A DNA stretch of 64,000 bases from Leptidea sinapis (GCF_905404315.1 NC_066312.1:17905001-17969000); one strand, 5' to 3'; counted from the first letter of the stretch, positions 1-11,807 are shown. Numbers and translations are program-made. The notes: generated by a model from the sequence alone, not told the origin.

Positions 1-140
1 AAGAATGGGCGCAAGAATCTCAGCGGGCTTCTTTTTTTTAATTAAATTTTATCACAATATAATCCCGTGCAATAAAAATAGTTAAGTATTCCATTCCAAG
101 TATGTGGTATCATTAAGAAAGTCATTTATGTTATATCCTT
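1..140 (+). repeat. N-repeat, truncated by window edge
   Basis: The first 140 bases resemble 26765-27000: both share a CGTGCAATAAAA-like stretch, a GTGGTATCATT motif and a final TTATGTTAT-like end. The opening CAGCGGGCTTCTTTTTT motif recurs near 48055. This looks like the 3' part of a dispersed element, probably a non-LTR tail. Confidence 0.45.
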
Positions 141-296
141 TTTACTACACAAACGTTTTCTAACAATTATTTTGAATTTCGTAACACATTTGTTTTGTAC
201 ATTTTCTGGGATCATGTTGTAAACGCATATACATTGCTCAACAAATGAACTACTTACTCAACTTAACCGGGTAGTAGGCATAATTATTTAACCTAT

Positions 297-474
297 GTCT
301 AGATAGAGCGTCTTGCTGCTAGACAACCGATGAAAACAGGCCAGGTTTATTATTTTAGTGGGCGTGACAAGCTACGTGTTTCACTCGCAATTTGTATGTT
401 ATTTTGTGTTAGTGTGTGTGCGTTACTCAAAATAGAGATAAACAGACAACCTCAATTGTTATATAGACGTATAA
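297..474 (+). mobile_element. C-MITE copy 1
   Basis: Non-autonomous element with short terminal inverted repeats: the left end reads GTCTAGATAGAG and the right end TATAGACGTATAA. The interior carries the family hallmarks TTGCTGCTAGACAACCGATG, AACAGGCCAGG and CTCAAAATAGAG. Six or more further copies occur in the window. No coding capacity, so any transposase must come from elsewhere. Confidence 0.7.
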
Positions 475-517
475 ATGATCTAAGCATTTAACTATATATA
501 TTTTATGAAAATTAATT

Positions 518-668
518 GAAGAAGGCGTTACTTTGTGGAAATACATAATTATACAAATGATTTGAGTTTTCTTTAGCGTTAATTCCGTAGTCTCGTTAGT
601 CTAAACTATTGTCTAACCAATTCTATCGCCAAAAGGAACTACAATAAATGATTTGAGTTAACTTTAGT
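518..668 (+). repeat. P-foldback fragment
   Basis: Contains two direct hits of ATGATTTGAGTT followed by a CTTTAG stretch, and the GAAGGCGTTACTTTG end motif. Both are parts of the foldback seen complete at 25414-25630. Degenerate copy. Confidence 0.5.
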
Positions 669-1364
669 AAGATATTGATATATATATTATATATATCTTT
701 TAGCACGAAAGATACGTGGGCGAAACAATTTAAAATACAATCTCTCTGTTAACCGGCAAATTTTGTCAAATTAATTTGGCTATCCTCTGCAATCAATTTA
801 GTTTTTCATCCCACACGACCAAAATGAAATGCAAAAGGAACAATTTACTGTCTCCAAAGCCAATATTAATATACTTTTACTGAGCAAAAACTGTGCGCCT
901 CGCTGAAAATGTTTAACGTATCGTGATGTCGAGTTGTTTCCCACGCATGCGCAATGGGAACTTTGTAGCCGACATGTCGAGCACACATGTGCTGCCTCAC
1001 GCGGGAAAATATGATGCCCTTAGTAGTTTTTTAGTATAAAATTTTTATTTGTAAACAAACTTTGACTATGTTACATATGGATATTTTATAGGCAATTTAT
1101 ATTACACCAAGGCAGTGTGTCGTATGTTATACTCATCATTTTGGATTCCTGACCTCCTCTTATAATATACCTACTACATACACCATATAATATAATTTAG
1201 TTAGTCAAAGTCCATATTTATAAACATCGCTTTTAGTTCGAGCTAAGCTTAAGCCAAGTAAGTTAAATGGGATTAGTAGAAAGTTGTAAGTTTCCTTATT
1301 TTAAGAGGTTATTTTAGCTTAGTACTGATATCGAAGGAAACTGTTTATTAACATGACAAAAAAT

Positions 1365-1602
1365 GCTCGAACAAATGTTTATAAATTACTTCTTATTAAG
1401 TGCCTAAAGACAAAGTCTCATGGATTTATCAAAAACTTTCATCCCCTTTTCAACCCCTCCATTTATTTTTTCTCTACAAAATGTAGCCTGTGTCCTTTTC
1501 AAAGCTCTGCTCTTTGTATTAAATTTCATCGAAATCGGTTGAGTGGTTTAGACGAGGAATCGTAACGAACAAAGATACATTCACATTTATAATATTAATA
1601 AG
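1365..1602 (+). repeat. 3' tail of a retroposon (F-like)
   Basis: Includes AAATTTCATCGAAATCGGTT and ends CATTTATAATATTAATAAGG, the same tail type as at 9420-9521 and 51640-51748. Such tails are common at the 3' ends of lepidopteran RTE/SINE-like retroposons. The 70-residue open frame inside it is a by-product. Confidence 0.5.
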
Positions 1603-1604
1603 GA

Positions 1605-2390
1605 TTATTATTGTAATTTTTGTTCTACCTAATGACACTCCCGACTTTACATAAGCTTTAAGTTCAGTCTCATTCAATACCTAATCAATACAAAGCCAAG
1701 TCTTCAGCGCATCTTAAGAAGTTTTCAATTAGATTTAAATTCTAAAAAATATTTAAATACCTATGTATCTGTTTTAATATTTACTGAGTTGGTGCCTATT
1801 GAATACTTTGTTACTGGGTGTGGTTTGGACATCAAACTTGATAGAATTAGGTGCCTTCAGATGCGGTCTAATCTATTAACAGTGTTGCAAGTCTTCATTA
1901 CCATAAATTATTAGTCAATACGTAACATAATCACAACGCTGAACACAAGTTAATCTTTGACACTGTTACGGCCGGATGTTTTTGCGTATCTGTTGCCGAG
2001 TTGAAATGCTGATAGTAGGTTCATGAATAAGCAATCACAGATTATAACAATAATGAAAAGTTTCTATAATTTATGTAACGGTAGGTCACAACTGTTGATT
2101 GTGATCTCGTTCAAACAATAGTTCTAATGATCGTGAAGAAGGTTTTCTCACAGTTCAGGACAATTATTTAGTAACATTAGAACTTGATGCAGATTTACAA
2201 TACACTTATAAGTCACGGTTACTTACTTATACTACAAACGAAACGTACTTTAGTTTCAACTATAAATTTTTATATGCCATCTTAACACATTTTTACCGTG
2301 GTTATGGTTTTTATATACACATATATCATGGTGTTGCAGGAAACGAGAAGACAAGGATCACCCTGTGACCCTCAAGTTGTATTGTGACAC
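1605..2390. other. AT-rich spacer
   Basis: No open frame with recognisable content, no clear inverted repeat and no match to the repeat families of this window seen by eye. Confidence 0.4.
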
Positions 2391-2394
2391 CTAC

Positions 2395-2725
2395 ATTCTT
2401 CATTGTTATTACACAGTTTTTATTAGCTTCACCTGTATGTATGTTTGTTTGTAACCAACTCATTTGGGCGCGATTTTGACCCACTGTAATAGGCCAGATT
2501 TCGTTCAAACTTCGTAGATTTATCGAGGACCAATGACAATACATTAATTTGATAAAATTATTACATTTTTCAATTTGCAAAATAAGATTTAGGTATATAA
2601 TTTTTATCTATCGTCGATAAGGCAGGAATTGATGTTAATTTTAAATTTCTTTTATATTTTTAGTTCGGTCTTCTATAAAAAGCCTGTTTTTTAGTATTTT
2701 TTAAGTACTATTTATTTTATTTAGT
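2395..2725 (-). repeat. I-repeat copy
   Basis: Reverse-orientation copy of the repeat at 10490-10870. They share the GTCGGTTACAAACAAACATA-type stretch, the TTTGAACGAAATCTGGCC stretch and the GATAAAATTATT/CAATTTGCAAAATAAG part. Related sequence also supplies the arms of the long inverted repeat at 11846-12140. Confidence 0.55.
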
Positions 2726-2893
2726 AACGTATACATGAGATGGCTAATAAACATAGTATTTGAAGATTCATTATTGAACATTAAAATAAAATATTTTTAG
2801 TACAGTAAGTAATGATCAAAATGGTTAATATTTACGCAAGTAACATTTTTATTTGATACGTTTGCATCATAGTTTTAATATAACAGATATTAG

Positions 2894-3136
2894 GCCACTT
2901 ACAAAAAATTTAACACGTGGTCGCCCGCATATGTGTTTCATATTATAATAGCTGCCATACACACATCTGTTTATCTGGGCGGACCTCAATCTAAAAATGA
3001 TGGGAACATGATACAACCTCATAATCCAGACATTTTAAACATGCTTAGAGCATTTCAAATCGGTCGGCTAATAAATTGCTTGAGAATGTTTGCATCAAGC
3101 AACGAAGATGGAGTTCTGACACTACAACCCATTTAA
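2894..3136 (+). other. Unrecognised open frame, possible fossil coding
   Basis: The open stretch runs from after the stop at 2891 to a TAA at 3134-3136. Its last 35 residues (from about PDILNMLRAF to a C-terminal LTLQPI) have a balanced, protein-like composition. No family is recognised, there is no convincing ATG near the front, and no splice sites or promoter support it. It could be a TE transposase fragment or chance. Confidence 0.15.
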
Positions 3137-3304
3137 AGAGACGCTTTCAGTTCGGTGAACGAGAGAACGATGGTGTATTTTAAATGATTCAGGTTACATA
3201 TTATAGGGTCACTACCAATTGACCTGATGCAGCTGCTGCCCGAACGAAACGTTTCCAATGTTGTTACGTCTAATATAAACGCGATTTTGTGTTCTTCGCT
3301 GGTA

Positions 3305-3439
3305 TTTATTTATATGTTTATCTGTATTTATGTATGTTTAGTATGTATATTGTATTAAATATATCGTTGTCCTGTGCCCATAGTACAGGCTATGCCTAGT
3401 TTGGGGCAAGATAGATTATGTAAGAGAGTGTCAATATTC
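3305..3439 (+). mobile_element. T-SINE, 5'-truncated copy
   Basis: Matches the 3' body of the tRNA-derived SINE at 5104-5360: ATTGTATTAAATATATC, then a cytosine-rich hinge, GGGGCAAGATA, and the end GTGTCAATATT. The tRNA-like head is missing, the usual result of incomplete reverse transcription. Confidence 0.6.
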
Positions 3440-3567
3440 CTTTTTTTTCGTTCGTTTATTTTGTGTCCTGCTGTAAAAGAATTTAACATACTACAATTCT
3501 ATTGTCTTTGTATTGCATTCAAGAGTATCATGATAAGTGTAATGATGCATCTTTTGATCATTTATTC

Positions 3568-4040
3568 GTCTAGATAGACTGTGACAGCAGTGAAAGCATC
3601 GAAAAAAATTGAGGTTGACAGTCAACCTCTATTTTGAGCAATGCACGCACACTAACACTTACAACACCAGTGGGAGGCTCCTTTGCACAGGAAGCCGGCT
3701 AGATTATGGGTACTACAACAGCGCCTATTTCTGCCGTGAAGCAGTAATGTTACTGTGTTTTGGTCTGAAGGGCGCCGCAGCTAGTGAAATTACTGGGCAA
3801 ATGAGGCTTAACACCTTATGTCTCAAGGTGACGAGCTCAATTGTAGAGCCGCTCAGAATTTTTGGGTTTTTCAAGAATCCTGAGCGGCACTGCATTGTAA
3901 TGGGTACGGCGTATCCTCAGCTGAACGTTCTACTCGTCTCGTCCCTCGGGAAATTGGGAGTGATAGAAGTAGCTTGTCACGCACACTTATAGCAGCAACT
4001 TATAGTATAGCAGCAAGAGGCTCTATCTAGCCGTATAAAT
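3568..4040 (-). mobile_element. C-MITE copy 2, interrupted
   Basis: Reverse-orientation C-MITE. Its one end (CGTCTAGATAGACTGTGACA at 3568) and its other end (AGCAGCAAGAGGCTCTATCT, then CGTATAA near 4035) lie about 470 bp apart because a B-repeat (3664-3958) sits in the middle. The interior sequence resumes after the B-repeat with GTCACGCACACTTA. The 127-residue open frame here spans the junction and is not a gene. Confidence 0.7.
3664..3958 (+). repeat. B-repeat copy 1, nested in C-MITE
   Basis: Near-complete B-repeat: starts GGGAGGCTCCTTTGCACAGG, has GAAATTACTGGGCAAATGAG in the centre, then TTTTTCAAGAATCCTGAGCG, and ends with a CAGCTGAACGTTCT stretch. Eight copies exist in the window. Nature unknown; no open frame is conserved between copies. 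Confidence 0.65.
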
Positions 4041-4139
4041 TATTATCTAAGGAAACGTCAATATAATATGTTAGTAACTCGACAACTAGGTTCTGTGAGC
4101 TGTTATCATACAAATATAATGATCATAACTTCAACCAAC

Positions 4140-4335
4140 GTCGCATTAGTTCAGTAGAGGAATAAATTGCGCAAAATTCGCCTTTATTGTGATTACCTCT
4201 AAATTATTTAATATCAATTTAGGCACTATTACATGCGGAAACAAATGGAGGTCTGAGAGAGAAGAAATGGCAAGATAAAAAAATTTCAACTCCCAGGCTG
4301 TTAGTTCGCTTAGATACGACAGAGCCTTTTTAACC
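4140..4335 (+). repeat. H-repeat copy 1
   Basis: Shares CGGAAACAAATGG, CTGAGAGAGAAGAA and CCCAGGCTGT with 26105-26365, and in reverse with 11195-11520. Likely the 3' end of a non-LTR element. Confidence 0.5.
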
Positions 4336-4341
4336 CTTTTT

Positions 4342-4926
4342 AGGGTTCCGTAGCCAAATGTCATAAAACGGAACCCTTATAGATTCGTCATGTCTGTCTG
4401 TCTGTCCGTCCGTATGTCACTGCCACTTTTTATAACTAAATTATATGAACTATACTGTTGAAACTTGATAAGTAGATGTATTCTGTAAACTGTAAGATAG
4501 AAGAAAGCAATGATTTTGGGGGTTAGATTTAATCAATACTTAAAACTGAAACCCATACGTGTATCTATGGATAGATTATAAAAATGATGTTGAGGTTTCT
4601 AATATCATTTTTTTCTAAACTGAATAGTTTGCACGAGAGACACTTCCAAAGTGGTAAAATGTGTCCCCCTCCACCCGTAACTTCTAAAATAAGAGAATGA
4701 TAAAACTAAAAAAATATATAATGTAAGTACATTACCATGCAAACTTCCAGCGAAAATTGGTCTGAACGAGATGTAGTAAGTAGTTTTTTTTTAATACGTC
4801 ATAAATCGCTATTATTAAAACATCGATCAAAGTTACAACTAACTACATACAAGAACTTTTATATTCTGTTGCTTGCAATTACGGAACCCGTCATGGCGAG
4901 TACGACTCGCACTTGGCCGCCTTTAT
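4342..4926 (+). repeat. K-repeat copy 1
   Basis: Begins AGGGTTCCGTAGCCAAATG, contains CGGAACCCTTATAGATTCGT followed by a (TGTC)n-like run, then GCACGAGAGACACTTCCAAA, and ends with a CTCGCACTTGGCCGCC stretch. A second copy lies in intron 3 of the AKR gene (52151-52500). This motif set is widespread in Lepidoptera; its class is not established here. Confidence 0.6.
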
Positions 4927-5103
4927 AGATAATATCTGAACAGCGACTAAAACTATATTACAAATGTAAGAACCTATTCCATATTGTACTTCACTATTTC
5001 CAATGCAAATCACTAGGTATGGAGTAAAGCGGTGTCAATTTTTGTAAATGTATAATATATTTCTTATTTTTCCAGAAGTATCCGTCTATACTTGGTATAC
5101 AAC

Positions 5104-5360
5104 CTGTATAGCCGAGTGGTTAGCGATCCTACCTACTAAGTTAGAGGTCCCGGGTTCGAATCCCGGTAGGTGCAAGCATTTATATGATGAATATAGATGT
5201 TTGTTTCCGAGTCATGGATGAATTTTGATTTACATGAATATATGTATGTTTAAGTAAGTATATTGTATTAAATATATCATTGTCTTGTAACCCATAACAC
5301 AGGCCATATATGCTTAACTTGGGGCAAGATAATTTGTGTAAAAAGTGTGTCAATATTATA
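5104..5360 (+). mobile_element. tRNA-derived SINE (T-SINE), most complete copy
   Basis: The head has both internal RNA polymerase III promoter boxes: an A box TAGCCGAGTGG at 5109-5119 and a B box GGTTCGAATCC at 5153-5163, with a 5-bp T-arm stem around it. The tRNA-unrelated body follows and ends with GTGTCAATATTAT. The acceptor stem pairs poorly, so this is a SINE and not a working tRNA. Five other partial copies are listed. Confidence 0.8.
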
Positions 5361-5574
5361 TACCGCAGCTGGTATATACTCATAGCACGTTTTTACATAA
5401 TAGTTGTTCTAGGAATTCATAATAATATTTTCCGTCTATTCAATATCAAACATCTAGCTGTTGGAAGGACGCTAATTAGTCTGACTTTGACCTAAACTCC
5501 GTGTTATTATTGTGACTTTTACAATATTGTGATGGAATAGCACAAAATACTTTATGTATACATATTACATTCAT

Positions 5575-5997
5575 CTATATATATATATATAAAATGAATT
5601 GCTGTTCGTTAGTCTCGCTAAAACTCGAAACCGGCTGGACGATTTGGCTAATTTTGGTATTTAAATATTTGTGGAAGTCCATAGAAGGTTTAAAAGGTTG
5701 AATAAATATAAAAATACTCGGAAATAAAAAAAAAAAAAAACAATTTTGATTTTTGTTTGATGTGTCCCCCGTCGTTCAGAAATCAAATAAAAATATTAGT
5801 TTAAAATGAATAACTAATTAGAATTTTTATATCTTTCTATATTTCTCAGGAGCTAAAAAATATACTTCCTTAAAACACGGATAATAACAATTAAAAAAGG
5901 ATTCCTTTTGTTTGTTTTAAGTTTATTTTATACAATAATTTTGGTATTTTATTTATCGATTGAGGCAGTACGAATTCTGCCGGGTCAGCTAGTATAA
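5575..5997 (-). repeat. G-repeat copy 1
   Basis: Bounded on one side by a (TA)n tract and on the other by CCGGGTCAGCTAGTATA, the same end as at 8323-8340. The interior AAACTCGAAACCGGCTGGACG is a common lepidopteran TE stretch. Non-coding. Confidence 0.5.
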
Positions 5998-6139
5998 AAT
6001 AAAATTCAACTTTCCTTTTTTAGTATTAGAATTATTACTTGATGCATAACAATAATAGGTATGCCTACATGGAGCTTATGTAATACAAACTTTAATTATT
6101 ACTTGTTTTAAAATATTTACTATAATTTTTAAATGACGA

Positions 6140-6245
6140 GCCCAGTAACAGCTAGTAACCTAGAGCTATAGGTCCCAGGTTCAAAACCTAGTAGGCACAA
6201 TTATATGATAAATATGCTAGTTTCCGAGTCATGGATATTGATACA
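6140..6245 (+). mobile_element. T-SINE, decayed copy
   Basis: Keeps the T-arm region (TAGGTCCCAGGTTCAAAACC, B box decayed) and the TTTCCGAGTCATGGAT motif that follows the head in other copies. Confidence 0.5.
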
Positions 6246-6249
6246 TATA

Positions 6250-6712
6250 CTAGTTGACCCAGCAAACGTTGTATTGCCATATAAAGTTATAAAAAAAATT
6301 TAAAAATAAAAAATTTTGGGGTATAAAAAACAGAAGACGACCGATTCTCAGACCTACTAAATATATCGAAAATGAAATTTATCGTACTACAATAATCATT
6401 ATATTCGATTGCCATCTTGCAACTCTATTGCGTATCTGTGGATGGAAGAGAACAATATTAAAATCGCGATACAAAAATAGGCGTTGTATGTATTTTTTAA
6501 TGTAAATAAATATAAAAAGAATTTTCCAAAAATTAAAATAAAATGTTAAGAGTGAACAACCCTTATCGCTTAGGGGTACGAAAAATAGATAGTAGCCGAT
6601 TCTCAGACCTACTGAATATGCATATAAAATTTGGTAAAAATCAGTAAAGCCGTTTCGGAGGTGTAAGGTAACTAACATTGTGACACGACACAATTTTATA
6701 TAATATAAGATG
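6250..6712 (+). repeat. F-repeat copy
   Basis: Starts CTAGTTGACCCAGCAAACGT; the middle has CCGATTCTCAGACCTACT twice. It ends in a run resembling ATATAATATAAGATG. At least five other copies occur (9231, 27234, 29391, 47095 minus, 51457). Probably a short retroposon. Confidence 0.55.
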
Positions 6713-7354
6713 CATGTTTCTCATAGTAATATGTCGTCATCTAGGGCAGTAAGCTAAGTCTACTTTGGGGTTAGATCATTAAATCAAATAAAAAATTAAT
6801 TTTTCGGTATGTATTAGGTAGGTCTGTAAATAAAATCTGATTTTATAATAACTTATAAGTAGATCATCTAGTTGACTTTTGAAAGTACTGAGGTATTTCA
6901 GAATGTAATTCAAGTGTGCATTTAAAACCTATTTCAAGTTAATTAACAATCGTTCGAGTTGTATTATTTCGATAAGAAACAGGTCTTCATTGATGGTAAA
7001 GGCACTAAATAACAAAAAAAAACTGATAGAAAATAAAACCGGATATTACAGTCACTGTAAATTAACATATTTAATGTTTAAATTTCGAATATAATTTTAA
7101 CTAAGTATCACAAAGTATTGAACGAAAAGTGAATATTGATGAGTGGCTTCATAATATCGGCTATCGTTTTCTTACTGAAAGGACAATGCATTTTTTAAAC
7201 GTAATCTAAATATGTTCCTTTATTTTTTATAGAAGAGAAGGATAGACGTGTGGTGACTGCGGCTCAAACTCATAAATACCAGCAGAATCGCAAGAAAGTT
7301 CCAGATCTTATAAAGCGTCGAAGTAACTTACATTCGAATGTAAGTTTTTTGACG

Positions 7355-7512
7355 TTTTTAGGTCGAATTCCAAATTAAGGCGAGGATCAATAATTCTCAG
7401 TCTCGTCCCAGAATTTGGCGACTCAACATTTCCTGAGGATGCCTCGTGTAGAGGCGAAAGACGTGTCGAATTGATTGACGAATCTTAGCGGAATTTACAC
7501 TCAAGATGGCTC
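7355..7512 (+). repeat. P-foldback family, degenerate copy
   Basis: Has the family core CTGAGGATGCCTCGTGTAGA with GGCGAA and ACGTGTCGAATTG, followed by a GCGGAATTTACACTCAAG end matching the right arm of 25414-25630. The left arm is lost. Confidence 0.5.
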
Positions 7513-7520
7513 ACTACAAA

Positions 7521-7735
7521 TGGACAATCATCATCATCAACCAGAAGACGTCCACTGTTGGACAAAGGCCTCCCCCAAAGATTTCCACGACGATCGGTCC
7601 TGCGCTGCCCTCATTCAACGTGTTCTGGAGCATTTGACCAGATCTTCGGTCCATCTTGTGGGGCGACTACCAACACTGCGTCTTTCAGTGCGTGGTCGCC
7701 ATTCGAGGACTTTAATGAACAATCATTCGATGTAA
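7521..7735 (+). repeat. Non-LTR retrotransposon tail
   Basis: ATCATCATCATCAACC followed by GTTGGACAAAGGCCTCCCCC and a CACTGCGTCTTTCAGTGCG-like end. The reverse strand of 34330-34515 carries the same series. Typical 3'-terminal fragment of a lepidopteran LINE; open frames through it are not intact. Confidence 0.6.
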
Positions 7736-8134
7736 AATATTTAAGTGTTTCCTTGTCAGCCAACTATTACAATAATAACAATCGTCAGTATATTCGTGCT
7801 ACAAACATCATAACCGCAGTCTGTTAACAATATCATCATTATTCATATAAATCTTTGCCAGTCATGAAAAACGAAATCATTGTTTCAAATGCAATACGTA
7901 AATTTTATAATTAGTAACAATTTTATGACTGTCCAATTGTCCATATGTATGTTTTAAATATGTACATATAGATTAACAATATTTAGTTTTAAAAGGTTTT
8001 TGTTAGCTGTCGCCTGACAAGTGGTTCAAATGATGGAAAGTGGACGTGCTGACCACGAACATTTGGAAAACCAGAGATTTATTAATTTATTTAGAAATAC
8101 CATTATAATATACATTTGCTAACATTGATGCATT

Positions 8135-8340
8135 ATCTATATATAAGAGATTTCCAGGTATATAGTCACTCATCACGATATCTCTGGAACCATTAAAGCT
8201 AAAGACTTGAAATTTGGTAGGAATATTCTTTTCACCGAGTAGAAGTCAGCTAAGAAAGCAGCGATTTTCCAAAATTCCATCCGCAAGAGTTTTTTTTTTT
8301 ATTATGAACAGAACAAAGTCTATCGGGTCAGCTAGTATAT
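8135..8340 (+). repeat. G-repeat copy 2
   Basis: Starts in CTATATATAAGAGATTT, includes GGAACCATTAAAGCTAAAGA and ends ATCGGGTCAGCTAGTATAT like 5980-5997. Confidence 0.5.
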
Positions 8341-8931
8341 TTATAATACAGACTAAATATAATGTACTTAACAAACAATTACAGCTATCTACCACATGCT
8401 TTAATAATTTTGAAATAATTTTCACAAAGTGAAATATTAGTTTGAGAAAAAAAAAACGAGATTTAAACAATCCGAGATTTTAATGTAAATGAAAAACAAA
8501 AAACAACTGACGATGATGATATAGAAAAATCGTTAATATTACTTTTTAAATTTATAGCGAGAAGTTTGGTCTCGTCAGTAAAGAGGTTTTATATTGGACA
8601 TCAAATATTGATAATGAAAACCGGACAAAACTACTACAGTCTGGATATTGCAGATGGTAAATAATAAGTACCAATAAAGAATGTGTCAATGTTTGAATCA
8701 TCAACTCTTCAATTAAAGACATATACGAGTATGAATGAATACGACCGTTGTTTTATTTGTTTGACTTCAAGTTGATCGCTATTCGAATATGATGGACCAT
8801 CTAATATGGAGTAATTGGCTCTCAATTTTATCAAAGCATGCTGTGTTGATTAAATGGGATTTTTTATGGAATTGGAGGAGAAACAAGCTTATGAGTCATC
8901 CGTTTGTAAGTGATTACCAACGTACTTGCCT

Positions 8932-9083
8932 TTTTTTATGAAAATAAGGGTGAGTTCATTCAAAAATTCTGAGCGGCACTACAATTGCGCTCGTCACCCT
9001 AAGACGTAAGATGTTAAGTCTCATTTGCCCAGTAATCTCACTAGCTACGGCGCCGTACTGACAGACACAGTAATGATTACACA
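8932..9083 (-). repeat. B-repeat partial copy
   Basis: Reverse copy: CTGAGCGGCACTACAATTG, AAGTCTCATTTGCCCAGTAA and CTAGCTACGGCGCCGT match the B-repeat in antisense. Confidence 0.6.
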
Positions 9084-9230
9084 TAACTGTGTTTATTTTA
9101 CTCAAAACAATGGGTGAAAGATAATGTAAAGCTTGTTCTAATAGGATTTCTTCCAGTCGCTGATACAAAACAGCAAGCATCTAAAGGACATCGAAAGGAG
9201 CTCAACACAAAATATGTAATTTTATGATAA

Positions 9231-9521
9231 AACTAGCTGACCCGGCAAACGTTGTTTTACCATACAAATTGTATTGATCTTTTGCTTGCTAGTTGATAAG
9301 AGATGGCGCTAGTTGTATTCATCAGTAACAATCACAATGTTTTAATATTTTGTATAATTCACACTATAGTTTTATTAATTATAGCCTATGTGTTATTCTG
9401 GTGTGTAAGCTATATTATTGTAAAGTTTCATCAAAATCTATTCAGTAGATTTTGCGTTAAAGAAGTTCAAACATACATCCAGACATACAAACTTTCACAT
9501 TTATAATATTATTAGTAGGAT
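9231..9521 (+). repeat. F-repeat copy
   Basis: Starts ACTAGCTGACCCGGCAAACG and ends TTATTAGTAGGAT. Closely matches the copy in AKR intron 3 at 51457-51748, including the TTGCTAGTTGATAAGAGATG stretch, so the two are recent relatives. Confidence 0.65.
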
Positions 9522-9863
9522 ATCAAGAAGACAAACGCAGTTACGAGAACCTAGAAGACTGTATATATAGGTATACTCTTTATCAATGCGTTCAAGTGAA
9601 CCTATGAACTACGTTAGTATACTTTTATATATAAATTACCCCCGCAGTAGTCAATAATCCGCTATCGATAAAATTAAATGAGTAATCTTGATTTCAAGTA
9701 TTAAATATAAATAGATAGGTCGATATAACCAACAATACAGTTACTCATTACTACAATTAAACATTAAATAAATTTATTGATGTCATATTATGATACGATA
9801 CTTATTATTTATCCAAACCTATTGTAATTTTTTTTGTATGAAAATTTTGCTACTCGAAGTATT

Positions 9864-9957
9864 TTTTTTATGAAAATAGGGACAGTACGAGAAGGACGTT
9901 CAGCTAATGGTAATTGATACGCCCTGCCAATTACAATGCAGTGCCGCTCAGAGGAGT
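9864..9957 (-). repeat. B-repeat partial copy
   Basis: ACGTTCAGCTAATGGTAATT followed by CAATGCAGTGCCGCTCAG; the 3'-end part of the B-repeat in reverse. Confidence 0.55.
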
Positions 9958-10489
9958 TCAATGTTTAACACCATGACACGAGAATTTTATATATTAGATA
10001 CGATATATATAACTATAGCTTTACGGATTTGTGTGAGGTATAAAAATGCAACAGTGTATTTTTATGAACCTACTAGAATAAAGATGAATTGGCTTTAGAT
10101 ATATGGAATGAACTTTGGCGTTATCAAGCTGAATTCTATTCAACCCACGCAGTCATACCTATTACTATTACGTCCGTAAATATTGTATCTGTTGTTTTGA
10201 GTCCAGAAATATGTGCCGTTGTCCAATAAGTTATGATTTTTTTATAACAGGTTTTACCTGCAATCTGCCTGAGTAGGTACTTACATTTAGCTAGTATTAA
10301 CAAAATGCTTATTTTTATAGAATTAGTTAAGTGACATCCATTTTGTTACTGTCAAAAAAGGCGCAATGTTCTCGCGGCGGCTATTCTTTCATTTCGTTGA
10401 AAGTCCTTCTGATCCATGACTTTACTTAAGTCCTTAGCATTTCAAATGTCTCTTCACACTTACGGATGATTTGCACCATTTTCGTAATA

Positions 10490-10870
10490 AAATAGTATTA
10501 AAAAAAACTTAAAAAACACGCTTTTATAGAAAACTGAATAAGAAAATAGAAAAGAAATTTAAAAATGAACATCAATTCCTGTCTCATAGGCGATAGATGA
10601 AAATTATATAAAATAACAAAAATCTTATATTGCAAATTGAAAAATGGAATAATTTTATCAAATTAATGTATTGTCAACCGATGTCCTCGATAAATATACG
10701 AAGTTTGAACGAAATCTGGCCGTTAATAGTTGAATATAATAAATAAATGAGTCGGTTACAAACAAACATACATACAGCTAACAAAAAGCGTGTAAAAAAA
10801 GGACTGAGAGATTTGTGTGACTCATAAACATCTACGTACATACGTAAGACACTTCTGTTCACGCGTCTGA
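10490..10870 (+). repeat. I-repeat copy
   Basis: Contains AACACGCTTTTATAGAAAAC, CAATTCCTGTCTCATAGGCG, TTTGAACGAAATCTGGCC and GAGTCGGTTACAAACAAACA. The 62-residue open frame inside is not supported as a gene. Confidence 0.5.
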
Positions 10871-11194
10871 TTTTGAGAAGTGAATATTTGTCATAGCAGA
10901 GACTAGCTCAAACACAGTCAGTTTGACTAAAATCGTTGATAACTTGATAGCAAATAGCGAGTGGCCTCATTGTACCGTCACGCATGCTTGCCTCCCCGCG
11001 AGATGGCCTCATAGGTTTGTACTTTATACACTTACAACTTATATATATTCAGGATATCATTTATTTCAATCGTAAAACGGTAGATAAGATGTATACACTT
11101 TTATAATAAAATCCCAGTCACTGTCCAGGCATTATCTATAAATAAGTTTAAATGTTTTATTTAAAAAAAGCTCTGTGATAAATCCTAATAATAA

Positions 11195-11520
11195 TATTAA
11201 AGTGATCAGACAGCCTGGGACTAGATTATGATTATTTTATAGCAATAACTTTTGTAATAAAACTGAAAACAAAATTTTTATGAACGACGCGGGACTCTCG
11301 TCGGAACGCGAGAGGTCGTGGTTTCGAGTCGGGACTCGTTCATAAAAATTTTGAATTATGTAACACATATTTGTGTAATTAATCCCAGAAGTGATGGTTA
11401 TCACTATACGACAAAACAAATTGTTTCGTAATAAATGTATATTTTATTTAAAAAAAAAAATGTTTCGTGCGCCGTGTATTCTCTCTCAGAGCGCCATTTG
11501 TTTCTGAAAAGGTGGAGGTA
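11195..11520 (-). repeat. H-repeat copy 2 with foldback inside
   Basis: Antisense H-repeat: ACAGCCTGGGACTAGATTAT at one end, CTCTCAGAGCGCCATTTGTT at the other. The body is split by the 84-bp foldback at 11270-11353. Confidence 0.5.
11270..11353. repeat. 84-bp foldback
   Basis: Perfect 18-bp inverted arms, CAAAATTTTTATGAACGA at 11270-11287 and its reverse complement at 11336-11353. The GC-rich 48-bp interior includes CTCTCG/CGAGAG. Probably a very small MITE inserted in the H-repeat. Confidence 0.6.
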
Positions 11521-11807
11521 TAGGAGGAAATAATTGCCTTGTATATTGTCGACAATGATATTCTATGTTTACCAAAATATATTGTTTATGCGAATTAATA
11601 TAAACAATAAATATATTAATATATTATTCATTGCTGTGTCTTGATGCGACTGTGTTTACTTTAAATCAAATTACGAAACAGTAAAAAGTAAGACCGCACA
11701 CGCATCCTGAACAGCAAGCTGATTTGTTTCTTGCACCTGAGCAATCATAGATAAGTTGGTGGTTTCTTTTTTCTAAAGGTATACACTACAAAAGAAAATA
11801 ACTTATA

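Noticed and set aside
3609..3992. 127-residue protein-coding gene
   Set aside because: The frame runs across the junctions of a C-MITE and a nested B-repeat; other copies of these repeats do not keep it open.
5104..5180. Functional tRNA gene
   Set aside because: A and B boxes and a T-arm are present, but the acceptor stem pairs poorly and the sequence continues into a body shared by five other copies, so it is a SINE.
6379..6693. 104-residue minus-strand protein
   Set aside because: Antisense translation of an F-repeat with hydrophobic AT-driven composition.
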